The notes under the pieces: generated by a model | What the model was told of the DNA's origin: nothing | The model's database searches: none | The model's input: only the letters and a program-made list of their open reading frames with translations | Made by a program: the position numbers and the translations under genes | Part shown: one piece after another, positions 25,618-34,132 of the stretch | Position numbering within the stretch: the stretch's first letter is position 1 | Layout: each line of letters starts with the position of its first letter | Source: Zhuqueibacter pondensis | GTDB taxonomy: Bacteria; Zhuqueibacterota; Zhuqueibacteria; Zhuqueibacterales; Zhuqueibacteraceae | Direction of reading: 5' to 3' | DNA: 64,000 nucleotides | Assembly (NCBI GenBank): GCA_034505955.1 | Contig: JAPDQK010000003.1 | Location: 1 to 64,000 of the forward strand

Positions 25618-26444
25618 GGCTGTTTTTTCGCCATCATAAAAGGTTTAAAATGCCCAACGGATAATCCTGCTACAGCGTTTGCGCGTCAACCTAAGAACCC
25701 CAGAGGGGTGATATGTTTATAGTCTAGTGTATGTCCGAAAACTCCATCTTTGACGTCATTGCGAGTGGTAGATGGCTAATGTGCCATTCTTTCGGTCAGA
25801 AACACACCACCCTGAATGTCATTCCGCAAGGAATCTTCCAGCGTACTGGCACTGTACTCATGCGGGGGAAGATGCTTACAGCATGACAAAGGAGAGCGTT
25901 TCTTGGGAGGCGTTTTTGGCCGAAGCTCTACGAGTCGTAGACCCTACAGGCGTAGCCTACGGCCGCAGGCAATCTTCTTGAATGCATGCTTGACGCAGGT
26001 TTGAGGAGATCGCTTCGCCTGCGGCCGCAGGCTGAGAAACGCTCACAATGACAGGCCAAATCGGTATTTCCGGACAGACACTAGTCTAATAGATTCCCAC
26101 ATGATTCCTGAACCCCGTTAGGGGACATGTAAAAAAACGCTGCCGTTTTGTCAAAAGAGATGAAAACGATATGGAGAAACATGCCACTCTTACGGAGTTC
26201 CATGAGTTTGTATGATGCCTTTCTATAAACATTCCACTCCTAACGGAGTTCATTGACATCAATGACATGATGAGGTGAATGATACATTACCGAACTTGAA
26301 CGTCAAAGTTCATCAGGAATCGAGGTTGATTTGACACAATATATTCCAATTTCGGAAAAAGTCAAGTGAGGAAACTCTTGACACCGTCGTGAGAAGTAAG
26401 TATATTGGATTAACTCTGGCGAAGCAAAATGAGGAGAATTTGTC
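25618..26444. other. Gene-free stretch with a MITE-like element and dispersed repeats
   Basis: No protein gene could be supported in these 827 bp. 25720-26088 is a candidate MITE described separately. 26090-26300 holds short repeats of the type CCACTC(C/T)TA(A)CGGAGTTC (about 26185 and 26236) and AACCCCGTTAGGGG (about 26113), similar in style to REP sequences near the RAYT gene. GAGGAG just before 26445 is the ribosome binding site of the next gene. Confidence 0.6.
25720..26088. mobile_element. MITE-like element with about 21-bp terminal inverted repeats and TA ends
   Basis: The left end AGTCTAGTGTATGTCCGAAAA (25721-25741) pairs with the right end at 26067-26087 at 18 of 21 positions. Both ends are bounded by TA, the target duplicated by IS630/Tc1-mariner elements. 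The interior has no transposase but several GC-rich palindromes, including GGCGTAGCCTAC near 25950. A non-autonomous element is inferred. Confidence 0.55.
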
Positions 26445-26882
26445 ATGATCTGCAACGTGATTGTAACTGCCGATAATGGTCGCTTTTTTGCACATGTTGC
26501 CGAGCTGCCGGATTGCAGGGTGGAAGCCGAAAGCCGCGACCGGGCATTGGCGTTGATTCAGCAGCGCCTCGAAGAAATCAGCAACCGCATTGAAGTCGTG
26601 CAATTGGAACTTCCGGAATTGAAGAACAAACTTGGCAAGTCTGAGCGGCCCCAAAAGCAAGATGAACAGGTGCAGCGGCAGGCAAAAGCGGCGAAGCCAC
26701 CGAAACTCGTTCAATTCCCCCCCATGGTTTTGGCAAGTGACAAAAGTGTTCATCTCGAAACGCCATGGGAATATTTTGGGATTTTCAAAGATGATCCGAC
26801 GTGGATGCCAATGTTTGATGAAATTGAACGGCGGCGTGATCGCCAAAAAATTCCCACGACAAAGAAGCGGAGGAAAAAATAG
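26445..26882 (+). CDS. HicB-like antitoxin-type protein upstream of a PIN toxin
   Basis: 145 residues. Residues 1-45 (VIVTADNGRFFAHVAELPDC, ESRDRALALIQQRLEEI) resemble the HicB-like partial RNase H fold that senses or blocks toxins. A low-complexity Gln/Lys-rich middle (about 60-85) and a basic tail follow. No HicA lies next to it; instead a PIN-domain gene begins at the very next base after its stop, so it is probably that toxin's antitoxin. GAGGAG precedes the ATG. Confidence 0.62.
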   Translation: MICNVIVTADNGRFFAHVAELPDCRVEAESRDRALALIQQRLEEISNRIEVVQLELPELKNKLGKSERPQKQDEQVQRQAKAAKPPKLVQFPPMVLASDKSVHLETPWEYFGIFKDDPTWMPMFDEIERRRDRQKIPTTKKRRKK

Positions 26883-27311
26883 ATGTATCTTTGGGATACA
26901 CACATGGTAGGACATTACGCTAATCAGCATCCAACTCTCAAGCTTCATATTGAGAGAATCGAGTGGCATGAAATCGTCTTGCCGACGCCTGCTGTTGCTG
27001 AGGTATTGCGAGGTCGCACCGAGTTCGCTTTAAAAGCGACTCCCGAGCAAGTTATTTGGGCGCATGATCAACTTTGGCAAACCTACGTGCTCATTACAAA
27101 ATTTAGAGTGCTTCTTTTTGATGAAGAGGCGAAAGATGAATTTAAAAAACTTTTGAAAAGATTCAAATCCAAGAAACGATATGCCGACATGATGATCGCC
27201 GCAATGGCGCTGGCGGGAAACCATATTGTGGTGACGCGCAACACCAAACATTTTGCCGATCTTCTACCGCCCGCTCAACTCGCCAACTGGATCGATGAGC
27301 CCCCGCGATAA
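26883..27311 (+). CDS. PIN-domain ribonuclease toxin (VapC-like)
   Basis: 142 residues. The acidic PIN set is visible: Asp5 in LWDTH, Glu40 in PAVAEVLRG, Asp102 in RYADMMIAAMAL, and Asn120/Asp126 in VVTRNTKHFADL. PIN toxins cleave structured RNA such as tRNA using Mg. The ATG directly follows the TAG of the antitoxin gene with no intervening base, and GGAGG lies 9 nt upstream within that gene. The stop is 8 bp from the stop of the convergent gene. Confidence 0.82.
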   Translation: MYLWDTHMVGHYANQHPTLKLHIERIEWHEIVLPTPAVAEVLRGRTEFALKATPEQVIWAHDQLWQTYVLITKFRVLLFDEEAKDEFKKLLKRFKSKKRYADMMIAAMALAGNHIVVTRNTKHFADLLPPAQLANWIDEPPR

Positions 27312-27319
27312 ACAATTGC

Positions 27320-27871
27320 CTACAGTAAAATCCCCTTTAGTCTTTTGAGTCGCTCAAACTTCTCGATCAATACCTTGCCCTCGACTTTTTCACGGAGTTT
27401 CGGGTAATAATTGTTTACATTTACTACCTCGGCATTGGGGAATCTTATATTTTTGCAAATGCGTTTGTGGCGGCCGTCATCTTCATCCAGCCAAATCAAT
27501 CGCAAACGTGGTGCTTGATGGCCGTAACGGAAAAGTTTTTGATACGCGGTATTTTCGGACAAGCTTATTTCCAGCCAGGTTCCGTCTTCCAGAAGAAAAT
27601 CCGGATTATAAAATCCATGTGTTCGTAGTTTCAGATTGTGCTGCGCGGCAAAATCAAGATACCATGGATTCATTTCTTTGTGTTCAAAGGTCGGTTCTGG
27701 TTGATAAGGGAGCACAAGCAGTTTCAGCATATCTTCAATGAGTACTTGGAAAATCCGTCCCCTGCTGCCGCCGCGATGGATAGAGAGCAGTTCTTCGAGT
27801 TGGTTGTTCATAAAAGCAGAAATGATCTTTTGCCATTTCTTCGCATGTCGTGTTGATTGAATGGGGCTCAT
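27320..27871 (-). CDS. Hypothetical protein, possible PD-(D/E)xK nuclease
   Basis: 183 residues. The stretch FYNPDFLLEDGTWLEISLSE looks like the PD...(D/E)-x-(K/S) core of restriction-like nucleases, with Ser in place of the usual Lys, followed by RLRLIWLDEDDGRHKRIC. No further signature is recognised. An internal ATG (MNNQLEELLSIH, about residue 21) is an alternative start. It converges on the PIN toxin gene. Function is uncertain; a defence or mobile-element nuclease is one possibility. Confidence 0.45.
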   Translation of the reverse strand: MSPIQSTRHAKKWQKIISAFMNNQLEELLSIHRGGSRGRIFQVLIEDMLKLLVLPYQPEPTFEHKEMNPWYLDFAAQHNLKLRTHGFYNPDFLLEDGTWLEISLSENTAYQKLFRYGHQAPRLRLIWLDEDDGRHKRICKNIRFPNAEVVNVNNYYPKLREKVEGKVLIEKFERLKRLKGILL

Positions 27872-28066
27872 GATGGGTTGAACACAAAGAATGAAAGTGC
27901 CCTCCTGATGTCTACTTTTCCACTGTTCCTCACACAGCGATCTTTGGGGCTGGGGCTTTGGAATCCAAACTCAAATCAAGTTCCGTGGGACGCTCGAAGA
28001 TTTTAATTGCGCCATCCATGGCAGTTAGAAAAAAGTGCGAGGGCCGAAGCGAGATAACGGCTTTAT

Positions 28067-28240
28067 TCATTCGAAACGGTAATCTCCACCCCCCGATTGC
28101 TTGATGTCACGAATAATCGGCAGCTGTTCTTCGGCGAATTCTTCCGGTGAAAAGCAAATCGGCTCCACATTGACGTTAAATCGCATGGCGCGATGGAAAA
28201 GGGTTTTGTCAAACCAGGAAACTTTTTTGCCGAACACAGC
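28067..28240 (-). pseudogene. C-terminal remnant of a nucleotidyltransferase-type gene
   Basis: In this frame about 57 codons read VFGKKVSWFDKTLFHRAMRF, NVNVEPICFSPEEF, QLPIIRDIKQSGG and stop at 28067-28069. The pattern (substrate-strand 'VEPIcFspEEF' then 'iirdI') is that of the C-terminal part of small nucleotidyltransferases. No N-terminal GSxxxG...DxD part exists upstream, where the divergent secreted-protein gene begins. A decayed TA or nucleotidyltransferase gene is inferred. The rest of 27872-28274 has no gene. Confidence 0.4.
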
Positions 28241-28274
28241 GTTGGCAAAAGAAAAAGAAAGGAGCCAAGTGATA

Positions 28275-29294
28275 ATGAAAACCGCCAGACTTAAGATTCT
28301 CGCGTGTCTATTGCTTGCCGCACTCATTTTTGTCAGCTTCAAAAAAAGTGAAGTGATAGCGAATACGGCGAGCAAGCAGGCCTTCGCTGCGTTGACGTAT
28401 CTGGGACATGCCACTGTCAAAATCAAAACCTCGGAAGGGAAGATCATCTATATTGATCCGTATCAACCGGGTGATTACTCCGATTCGGCGGACGTCGTTC
28501 TGATCACGCACCAGCACTCCGATCACAATCGGCTGAACCTGGTGCGACAGCGGCCAACGTGCAAGGTCATTCAAAACTTCGACGCCATTCAAAACAACGT
28601 CTATCAGAGTTTTACCGTGGGGAATATCAAGATCGCGGCAGTGGCCGCGTACAATGCCAATCATCAAAAGAGCCAATGCGTTGGCTACGTTGTGGAAGTG
28701 GATGGGATCAAACTTTACCACGCCGGCGATACGGGAGTGATTCCTGAAATGGCTGATCTGGCTGCAAGAGAGCTCACCTATGCGCTCTTGCCCATCGACG
28801 GTGTCTTTACAATGAGCCCGGAACAAGCAACACAAGCTGCAGCCATGATCAAGGCAAAATATAACATACCCATCCACACGATGGGCACGCCGGATACGTT
28901 CAACGTTGCCAATGTGGCGCGGTTTACACCTCCGAATAAAATTGTCGTCAGGCCGGGTGAGACGATCGAATTGAAGGACGCTGCCACTTCCGTCGAAGAT
29001 TTTCAAGAGCGGCCGGCGATGTTCACACTCGGACAGAATTATCCGAATCCCTTCGGGCGTCTGCCATTCAATCCCTCCACCACGATCTCATACTCAATAC
29101 CGGCGGCCGGCAGAGTCATTTTGAAAGTGTACGACGTCCTTGGGCAGGAGCAGGCAGAACTCGTCAACAGCCACCAGCGTGCAGGCGATCACAAAGTCAC
29201 GTTTGTCGCCGACCATCTTCCAAGCGGCGTGTACTTGTACAGAATTCAAGTCGGGCAATTCACCGAGACGAAAAAGTGCATTCTCATGAAATGA
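28275..29294 (+). CDS. Secreted metallo-beta-lactamase-fold hydrolase with T9SS sorting domain
   Basis: 339 residues: signal peptide (LACLLLAALIFVSF), then an UlaG-like MBL domain with THQHSDH (metal motif HxHxDH), LYHAGDTG and PIHTMGTPDTF. The C-terminal 85 residues are a type A sorting domain with QNYPNPFGRLPFNPSTTISY, LKVYDVLGQE and LPSGVYLYRIQVG. A 5-residue insert (GRLPF) splits the usual NPFNP. It is probably exported and displayed; the substrate is unknown. AAGGAG precedes ATG 28275; longer in-frame starts run into the nucleotidyltransferase remnant. Confidence 0.82.
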   Translation: MKTARLKILACLLLAALIFVSFKKSEVIANTASKQAFAALTYLGHATVKIKTSEGKIIYIDPYQPGDYSDSADVVLITHQHSDHNRLNLVRQRPTCKVIQNFDAIQNNVYQSFTVGNIKIAAVAAYNANHQKSQCVGYVVEVDGIKLYHAGDTGVIPEMADLAARELTYALLPIDGVFTMSPEQATQAAAMIKAKYNIPIHTMGTPDTFNVANVARFTPPNKIVVRPGETIELKDAATSVEDFQERPAMFTLGQNYPNPFGRLPFNPSTTISYSIPAAGRVILKVYDVLGQEQAELVNSHQRAGDHKVTFVADHLPSGVYLYRIQVGQFTETKKCILMK

Positions 29295-29303
29295 GGTGTA
29301 AAG

Positions 29304-29349
29304 CGTAAAACGTAAGGCGACGATTTTCATTTGCGCTTTACGTTTTACG
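29304..29349. terminator. Bidirectional hairpin between convergent genes
   Basis: CGTAAAACGTAAGGCG (29304-29319) pairs with CGCTTTACGTTTTACG (29334-29349) with one mismatch across a 14-nt loop. It lies between the stops of the MBL and heparinase genes. Tails are moderately A/T-rich on both sides. Confidence 0.6.
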
Positions 29350-29357
29350 AATTAAAT

Positions 29358-31828
29358 TTAGCGAATCGGCACCGTATCCTCCCAATATCTCCATTTCACA
29401 AATCCTATCCGATCCGGCGCGCCGTCCAATTGCAAGCCGTGCGTGTTCGGCAGTGCTTCCATCAAGATTTTGTCACGGTAGATGACTTTCAGAACATTTG
29501 AAGCAGAATAGTTGATAGCATTTTTATCGACCGTGGCAAAGAGAAAATGCGCGTCGGTTTCGAAATCGCCGTACTTGACTTTGGCGAGATCGGAGAGATA
29601 ACGCGGGCGAATGTTCTCTCTGGCGATTTCCATTTCGAGATCGATTTTCACGCCGAGAATGGATTTCCGCTCTTTGTTTGTGATTTCAAGTCCAACGGCT
29701 TTATAAGGCGTGGAGACTTCGATGAGTTTGACTTTGGGCAACAGGTTTTCAGGCTTAATGCTGCGATCATGCGGGATGAGCACGGTGAGAAAAACTTCGG
29801 TATCACCCGCTTTGTAGCCGCTGGATTGCGTTTGATAAATCGCCTGCTCATCCTGATAACTCCGGCGAATCGATTCCACGCCTGCGGTTTTTGCGTAGGT
29901 CTCTGGGAAATAAATGAGCAGTGATTGCTGCGGCGAGAATTTGAAGGTTTGAATCGAATCAGTAGCGACATCATAAAAATGCTCGCCGGCCGCCAAAACG
30001 TGCTGCGCATGCCAGAAGTTTGAGAAGGTAAAATAGTCGGGCTTTAAAATTTTGATGCCGTCAATAACCACAAAAAAGTTCTGAGCTTTGACGTAAGTGA
30101 TGACGCGATCCCATTGATAGCCGAGATTGTCGTCAATTAGGCGTGTACGGCTCATATCTACTTCTCGCAATGTGAGAAAATCGATCTTCTGCGTGCGCAC
30201 CGGCCGATAGGCCCCGGAGTTCCGGACGAATTCCAACAGCGAAGTTTGGTATCGGTCACGTTTGTTTTTTCTCGCTACCATTCTATTGTGAAAATAATCG
30301 GCGCGGTACGCACCATATTTACCGCTGGGCAGATCATCGCGATAGCCGGCATCATGCAACAGCACCGAGCCCTTGCTCATCAACAGCGCGATGCTGTTCT
30401 CATCCGCGTGGCCATGGTGCATTTTTTCTTCTTCGACAGAGATGGTTTGGCGTAAGAACTCGCGATGGAGCCAGCCGCCATCGCCTTCGTCGCGATAGTT
30501 CAAGAGCATATACGTGCTGGTCTCATCCCAGCCGTTGCGAAAAACGATTTTCTTGCCGATGACATCTTCGAGCACTTCCTGGCTCAGACTCGTGGGTCGT
30601 TGCGGCGTGATCGACTCATCGGCCCAACGATAAGCATCGGTTAATGAATACGCCTCGCCAACGCCAAAGATTTCGCTTTGCTTTTTGGCATTTTGCAGAA
30701 TGACCTGCGCTGCCCATTTCATGGCGGGATCTTTGTACACCGCCGCGCCTTTTTCAAAAATCGGCACAAAGCGCAGGCCCTCGAGCGATGAGCTCCAGCG
30801 CGCATCGCCAAATTCCGGAATCATGCCGCTGGGCGCGATGAGCTTGGTGAAGTATTCGAGATAATATTTGATGATCGGCGTTTCGTAGACCTCTGGTTTG
30901 TTCGCGGCCTCGGCATACGAAAAAAGCGACAAAAGCCAGACCGGATGATAGACGGTGGCGTCCTCGATTTCCCATTGATTCAGATTGTCGCCGGCAATGA
31001 CTTCGGCCATTTGCTTCCATTTTTCTGCANNNNNNNNNNNNNNNNNNNNNNNNNNNNNNNNNNNNNNNNNNNNNNNNNNNNNNNNNNNNNNNNNNNNNNN
31101 NNNNNNNNNNNNNNNNNNNNNNNNNGGTTCGCGGCCTCGGCATACGAAAAAAGCGACAAAAGCCAGACCGGATGATAGACGGTGGCGTCCTCGATTTCCC
31201 ATTGATTCAGATTGTCGCCGGCAATGACTTCGGCCATTTGCTTCCATTTTTCTGCATGAGGATGATCGGGCATCGCCAGCGCCGCGTAGATGAGCGCCTC
31301 GGCGCGCAACATGGCGCGATTGTGCGCTCCCCATTCGGGAAAATGAAAGATGAAATCGGCGCTACCGGCCAGATCGGTTTCGATTTTTTCTTTCGTCTTC
31401 GCGTCCAACACGCCGCTATTACGGATGCGCAGATAGGCGCGAATATACGGCGGCATGAAAAAGAAATTGGCAATCGCCGGAATGCCGTTCACGTATTCGG
31501 CGCGGGCTTTGGCATAATCTTTCGGATAAGTGTTGCGAAGGTCGCCATAGCTCGCCAGCAGCTCGGCAGTTTTCATAGCATACGATTTATCGCCGGTCTC
31601 TTCATACAAAAACGCCAGCGTGCTGGCTAAATAAATCGGATGCGCCGGTGAATCGTAGCCCCAAAGAATGTTGGGCTTGGTGGTCTTCTTCCATTGCGCG
31701 ATGACGTCGGGATATTCTTTCCAGCCTTTTTCGGCGGCTTTTTTGATCTCGTCGAGATAGTAAGATTTTTGTGCGTATAAAATTTGTGCAAATAGCAAGG
31801 GGAAACAGCACACGAGAAATGCTTTCAT
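29358..31828 (-). CDS. Secreted heparinase II/III-like polysaccharide lyase (interrupted by assembly gap)
   Basis: Signal peptide (MKAFLVCCFPLLFAQILYAQ), then an alpha/alpha toroid (IYLASTLAFLYEETGDKSYA, FPEWGAHNRAMLRAEALIYA) and a C-terminal beta-sandwich with HHGHADENSIALLMSKGSVL (GHADE motif) and LLHDAGYRDD, DYFHNRMV. Such lyases cleave uronate-containing polysaccharides by beta-elimination. The gene holds 96 N flanked by identical 130-bp segments. Removing one copy plus the N run (227 bp) leaves 2244 bp, an uninterrupted frame of 747 residues, so the real gene is very likely intact. Confidence 0.85.
30900..31256. other. Scaffolding artefact: 96 N between two identical 130-bp ends
   Basis: 30900-31029 and 31127-31256 are identical; 31030-31125 is N. 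The two contig ends overlap by 130 bp and should have been merged. Both copies encode the same peptide (NQWEIEDATVYHPVWLLSLF). Confidence 0.93.
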
Positions 31829-31876
31829 TTGTTCTGCTCGCTTTTAAGAATTCCGAATATGTTCACTTCCGGCATA

Positions 31877-31965
31877 CCCCGAAGGGGTCAGATAGAGCAA
31901 CACAGGGTAACACCCTGTGAAATACAGCCACTCCCGTACCGGATAGCCCTGAAAGGGCGGAATGC
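31877..31965. repeat. REP-type repeat, family 1, copy A
   Basis: It begins CCCCGAAGGGGTC and ends AGCCCTGAAAGGGCGGAAT, with AGGGTAACACCCT between. It matches 32599-32686 over about 88 bp. It lies just beyond the 3' end of the REP-associated transposase gene. Confidence 0.8.
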
Positions 31966-31979
31966 ATTCACATCCGCGC

Positions 31980-32432
31980 TTAATCCCACACATACCGCTC
32001 ATCATATTCGATCTGGTACTTTTTCAGAAACGCTCGATACTCTTCCTGAAAAGTCTTCTTGCGATGACGTTCTTTTTGCTTTGCGATGTACTCTTTTACG
32101 GCCTCGACACCCGATTGTCCGATTGAAAATGCGCCATAGCCGTTCTGCCAATAAAAGTTTTCGTAAAACGCACCCTTGGTCTTGATCCACTTTGATGAGC
32201 TTTTTTTGACTTTTTCCAAGAGATCACTCAAAGCAATCTTACGTGAAAGCGAAAGCAAAATATGGACGTGATCTACGGTGCCGTTAATGATGAGAGCAGG
32301 GGATTCATATTCACGGCAGATCGAAGCCATGTATTTAAACAGCTCGGTTTCGATTTCCGGCCGGATGAGCGGCTGGCGGTGCTTGGTGCTGAAGATGACG
32401 TGCACCAAGATTTTTGAGAGGCTTTGAGGCAT
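31980..32432 (-). CDS. REP-associated tyrosine transposase (IS200/IS605 Y1-type TnpA)
   Basis: 150 residues. The Y1 HUH motif is VDHVHILLSL (His-x-His) in INGTVDHVHILLS and the catalytic Tyr is in VEAVKEYIAKQKERH. The N-terminal SKILVHVIFSTKHRQPLI is characteristic of the family. Such enzymes nick and join single-stranded DNA at hairpins; RAYT members act on REP palindromes. REP repeats lie on both sides (31877-31965, 32466-32570, 32599-32797). No TnpB or IS ends were seen, which favours a domesticated RAYT. Confidence 0.88.
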   Translation of the reverse strand: MPQSLSKILVHVIFSTKHRQPLIRPEIETELFKYMASICREYESPALIINGTVDHVHILLSLSRKIALSDLLEKVKKSSSKWIKTKGAFYENFYWQNGYGAFSIGQSGVEAVKEYIAKQKERHRKKTFQEEYRAFLKKYQIEYDERYVWD

Positions 32433-32465
32433 GGTTATCCCATCCTTGATCTTGGGTTAATTTTT

Positions 32466-32797
32466 ATTGCGCCCCGTTGGGGCTTTCGTGTAATTTGAAC
32501 ATGTTGTATTCCCAGAGCGTTGCTCCGGGTTGATCTACCTTGCCCCTTCGGGGCGTCCGAGGTATTAAATAACCAGTTACTTGTCGTGAATGCGATGTCC
32601 CCGAAGGGGTCGGATATATCAACACGGGCAAAACCCTGTGAAACACAGCCACTTGCGTACCGGATAGCCCTGAAAGGGCAGAATAAAAAGCAGCTGATTT
32701 TATTGCGCCCCGGTGGGGCTTTTTGTAATTTGAGCATGCGCATTCCCAGAGCGTTGCTCCGGGTTGATTTACCTTGCCCCTTCGGGGCGTAATTCTA
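32466..32797. repeat. REP cluster: family 2 copies at 32466-32560 and 32702-32797, family 1 copy B at 32599-32686
   Basis: Family 2 units start ATTGCGCCCC(G)(T/G)TGGGGCTTT, contain CCCAGAGCGTTGCTCCGGG and end TACCTTGCCCCTTCGGGGCG. Family 1 copy B starts CCCCGAAGGGGTC and ends AGCCCTGAAAGGGCAGAAT. Each unit holds several small hairpins. The last unit overlaps the 3' end of the ROK kinase gene. No protein gene lies in 32433-32768. Confidence 0.82.
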
Positions 32798-33728
32798 ACA
32801 ACTTGCCCTGATCAAATGCCGCACATAACGAGGCAATATCCCCAATCGCTTCGCCAAGCTGCGCCGGAACGATTTCGCAAACTTCCGTTGCTTGTGGTAA
32901 AGCTTCTTGGTAAAAAATTGGTTTGGCTGGAGCAAGCAACACCTTTTCGAGACGCATGCCGATTCCACCCAGAATAATGCGTTCCGGATTCAGCAAATCA
33001 GCAAGGATGGCGAGTCCACGACCGAGATAGAGCGCGGCGCGCTCAAATACTGCCTTGGCTTGATCAGCGCCAGCTTTGAACGCTTCGTAAACTTCAAGCA
33101 CGGTGGTGGATTCATTCCAAAGCGCTGGATACATGAGATGGGCCAGCTTGGCGATGCCGGCGCCACTGCAAAATCCTTCCAACGATCCGGCTTTGCCGTA
33201 ACAAAATGGACCATCTTCGGCAATGCGAATGTGGCCGATTTCTCCGGCGCAGTCGCTGGTGCCGCGATAAAGTTGGCCATTGAGAATCAATCCCGCGCCG
33301 AAGCCGGTACCCATCGTGATGAAGATGAGGTTCCGAAAACCTCTGCCGGCGCCGAAATAGAATTCGGCCAATGCTCCGGCATTGCCGTCATGTTCCACAT
33401 AAACCGGCAACGAAAATTTTTCTATCAGCATCTTTTTCAATGGAATATTCACCCAGCCGGGAAGATGGGGTGGCGATTTAATGATGCCTTGGAGCACCTC
33501 CAACGGTCCGCCGATGGAAACACTGATGGCGACCACATTTTTTTTGGCAATTCCCAGCGCTGCTTCGATGGTTCTGACGAGTTCATGGAAGACAATTTTG
33601 AAACCGCGTTCCGGCTGCGTGGGAAATTGCTGGCGCCATCGAATCTCGCCTTGCCGTGATCCTAAGACGACAGCGGTTTTCGTACCACCGATGTCGAGGC
33701 CGAGAATTAGTTTTTTCGAATCATTCAT
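32769..33728 (-). CDS. ROK-family sugar kinase
   Basis: 319 residues. ATP motif LGLDIGGTKTAVV (9-21), catalytic Asp114 in VEHDGNAGALAE, GTGFGAGLILNG, and GEIGHIRI with the conserved His166. The Zn-Cys motif normally CxCGxxGCxE is degenerate: FCYGKAGSLE has no Cys at the standard three positions. The expected reaction is ATP-dependent 6-phosphorylation of glucose, N-acetylglucosamine or N-acetylmannosamine. ATG 33728 is preferred to an upstream in-frame codon. The last residues (ELRPEGAR) are encoded by REP sequence. It faces the GH3 and GH38 genes in a glycan-use neighbourhood. Confidence 0.83.
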   Translation of the reverse strand: MNDSKKLILGLDIGGTKTAVVLGSRQGEIRWRQQFPTQPERGFKIVFHELVRTIEAALGIAKKNVVAISVSIGGPLEVLQGIIKSPPHLPGWVNIPLKKMLIEKFSLPVYVEHDGNAGALAEFYFGAGRGFRNLIFITMGTGFGAGLILNGQLYRGTSDCAGEIGHIRIAEDGPFCYGKAGSLEGFCSGAGIAKLAHLMYPALWNESTTVLEVYEAFKAGADQAKAVFERAALYLGRGLAILADLLNPERIILGGIGMRLEKVLLAPAKPIFYQEALPQATEVCEIVPAQLGEAIGDIASLCAAFDQGKLLELRPEGAR

Positions 33729-34132
33729 AACGCATCTTTTGCCCCAATCCAAAAGACAAAATAATTGACTGCGTCCGTAGGATGAAAATAATTTTGTCGT
33801 TAATCATTTTGTCTTTAGCTTGGATTATTCACAAATTTTCACCGCGAAGACGCCAAGTCCGCAAAGAACAACACTTTGCCATAAAAGCTATCATCAAACT
33901 CAGTTTGAAGGCTGGCCTCTATCCAAACCAAACAAAACCAAGCTTTTTCAAACTTCGCGTTCTTCGCGTCTTCGCGGTTCTGAATAATTCAGGTTAGAAA
34001 ATCTTCGCAGTTATGATAATTTTTTCAAGGCAATACTATATTATTTCGTCATACAGATAAAGGCAGCCAACGGATTTCATCATGACATAAACACAAAGTT
34101 CGTCTGATCCGTTGGAAGCAGCTTTTATGTTG
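33729..34132. repeat. Gene-free stretch with long imperfect inverted repeat
   Basis: CACCGCGAAGACGCCAAG near 33839 and CTTCGCGTCTTCGCGG near 33966 form the arms of an imperfect inverted repeat about 145 bp long, a type often dispersed in intergenic DNA. An apparent 71-codon frame at 33782-33997 is made by this repeat and is not accepted as a gene. Confidence 0.5.

Noticed and set aside
30980..31828. Two separate heparinase-like genes at 29358-31334 and 30980-31828
   Set aside because: They share the same 130-bp duplicated contig end across the N run; together they make one gene.
32435..32743. 102-codon minus-strand frame
   Set aside because: It is made entirely of REP units.
33782..33997. 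71-codon gene
   Set aside because: It lies within an inverted intergenic repeat, and its sequence looks like translated repeat.
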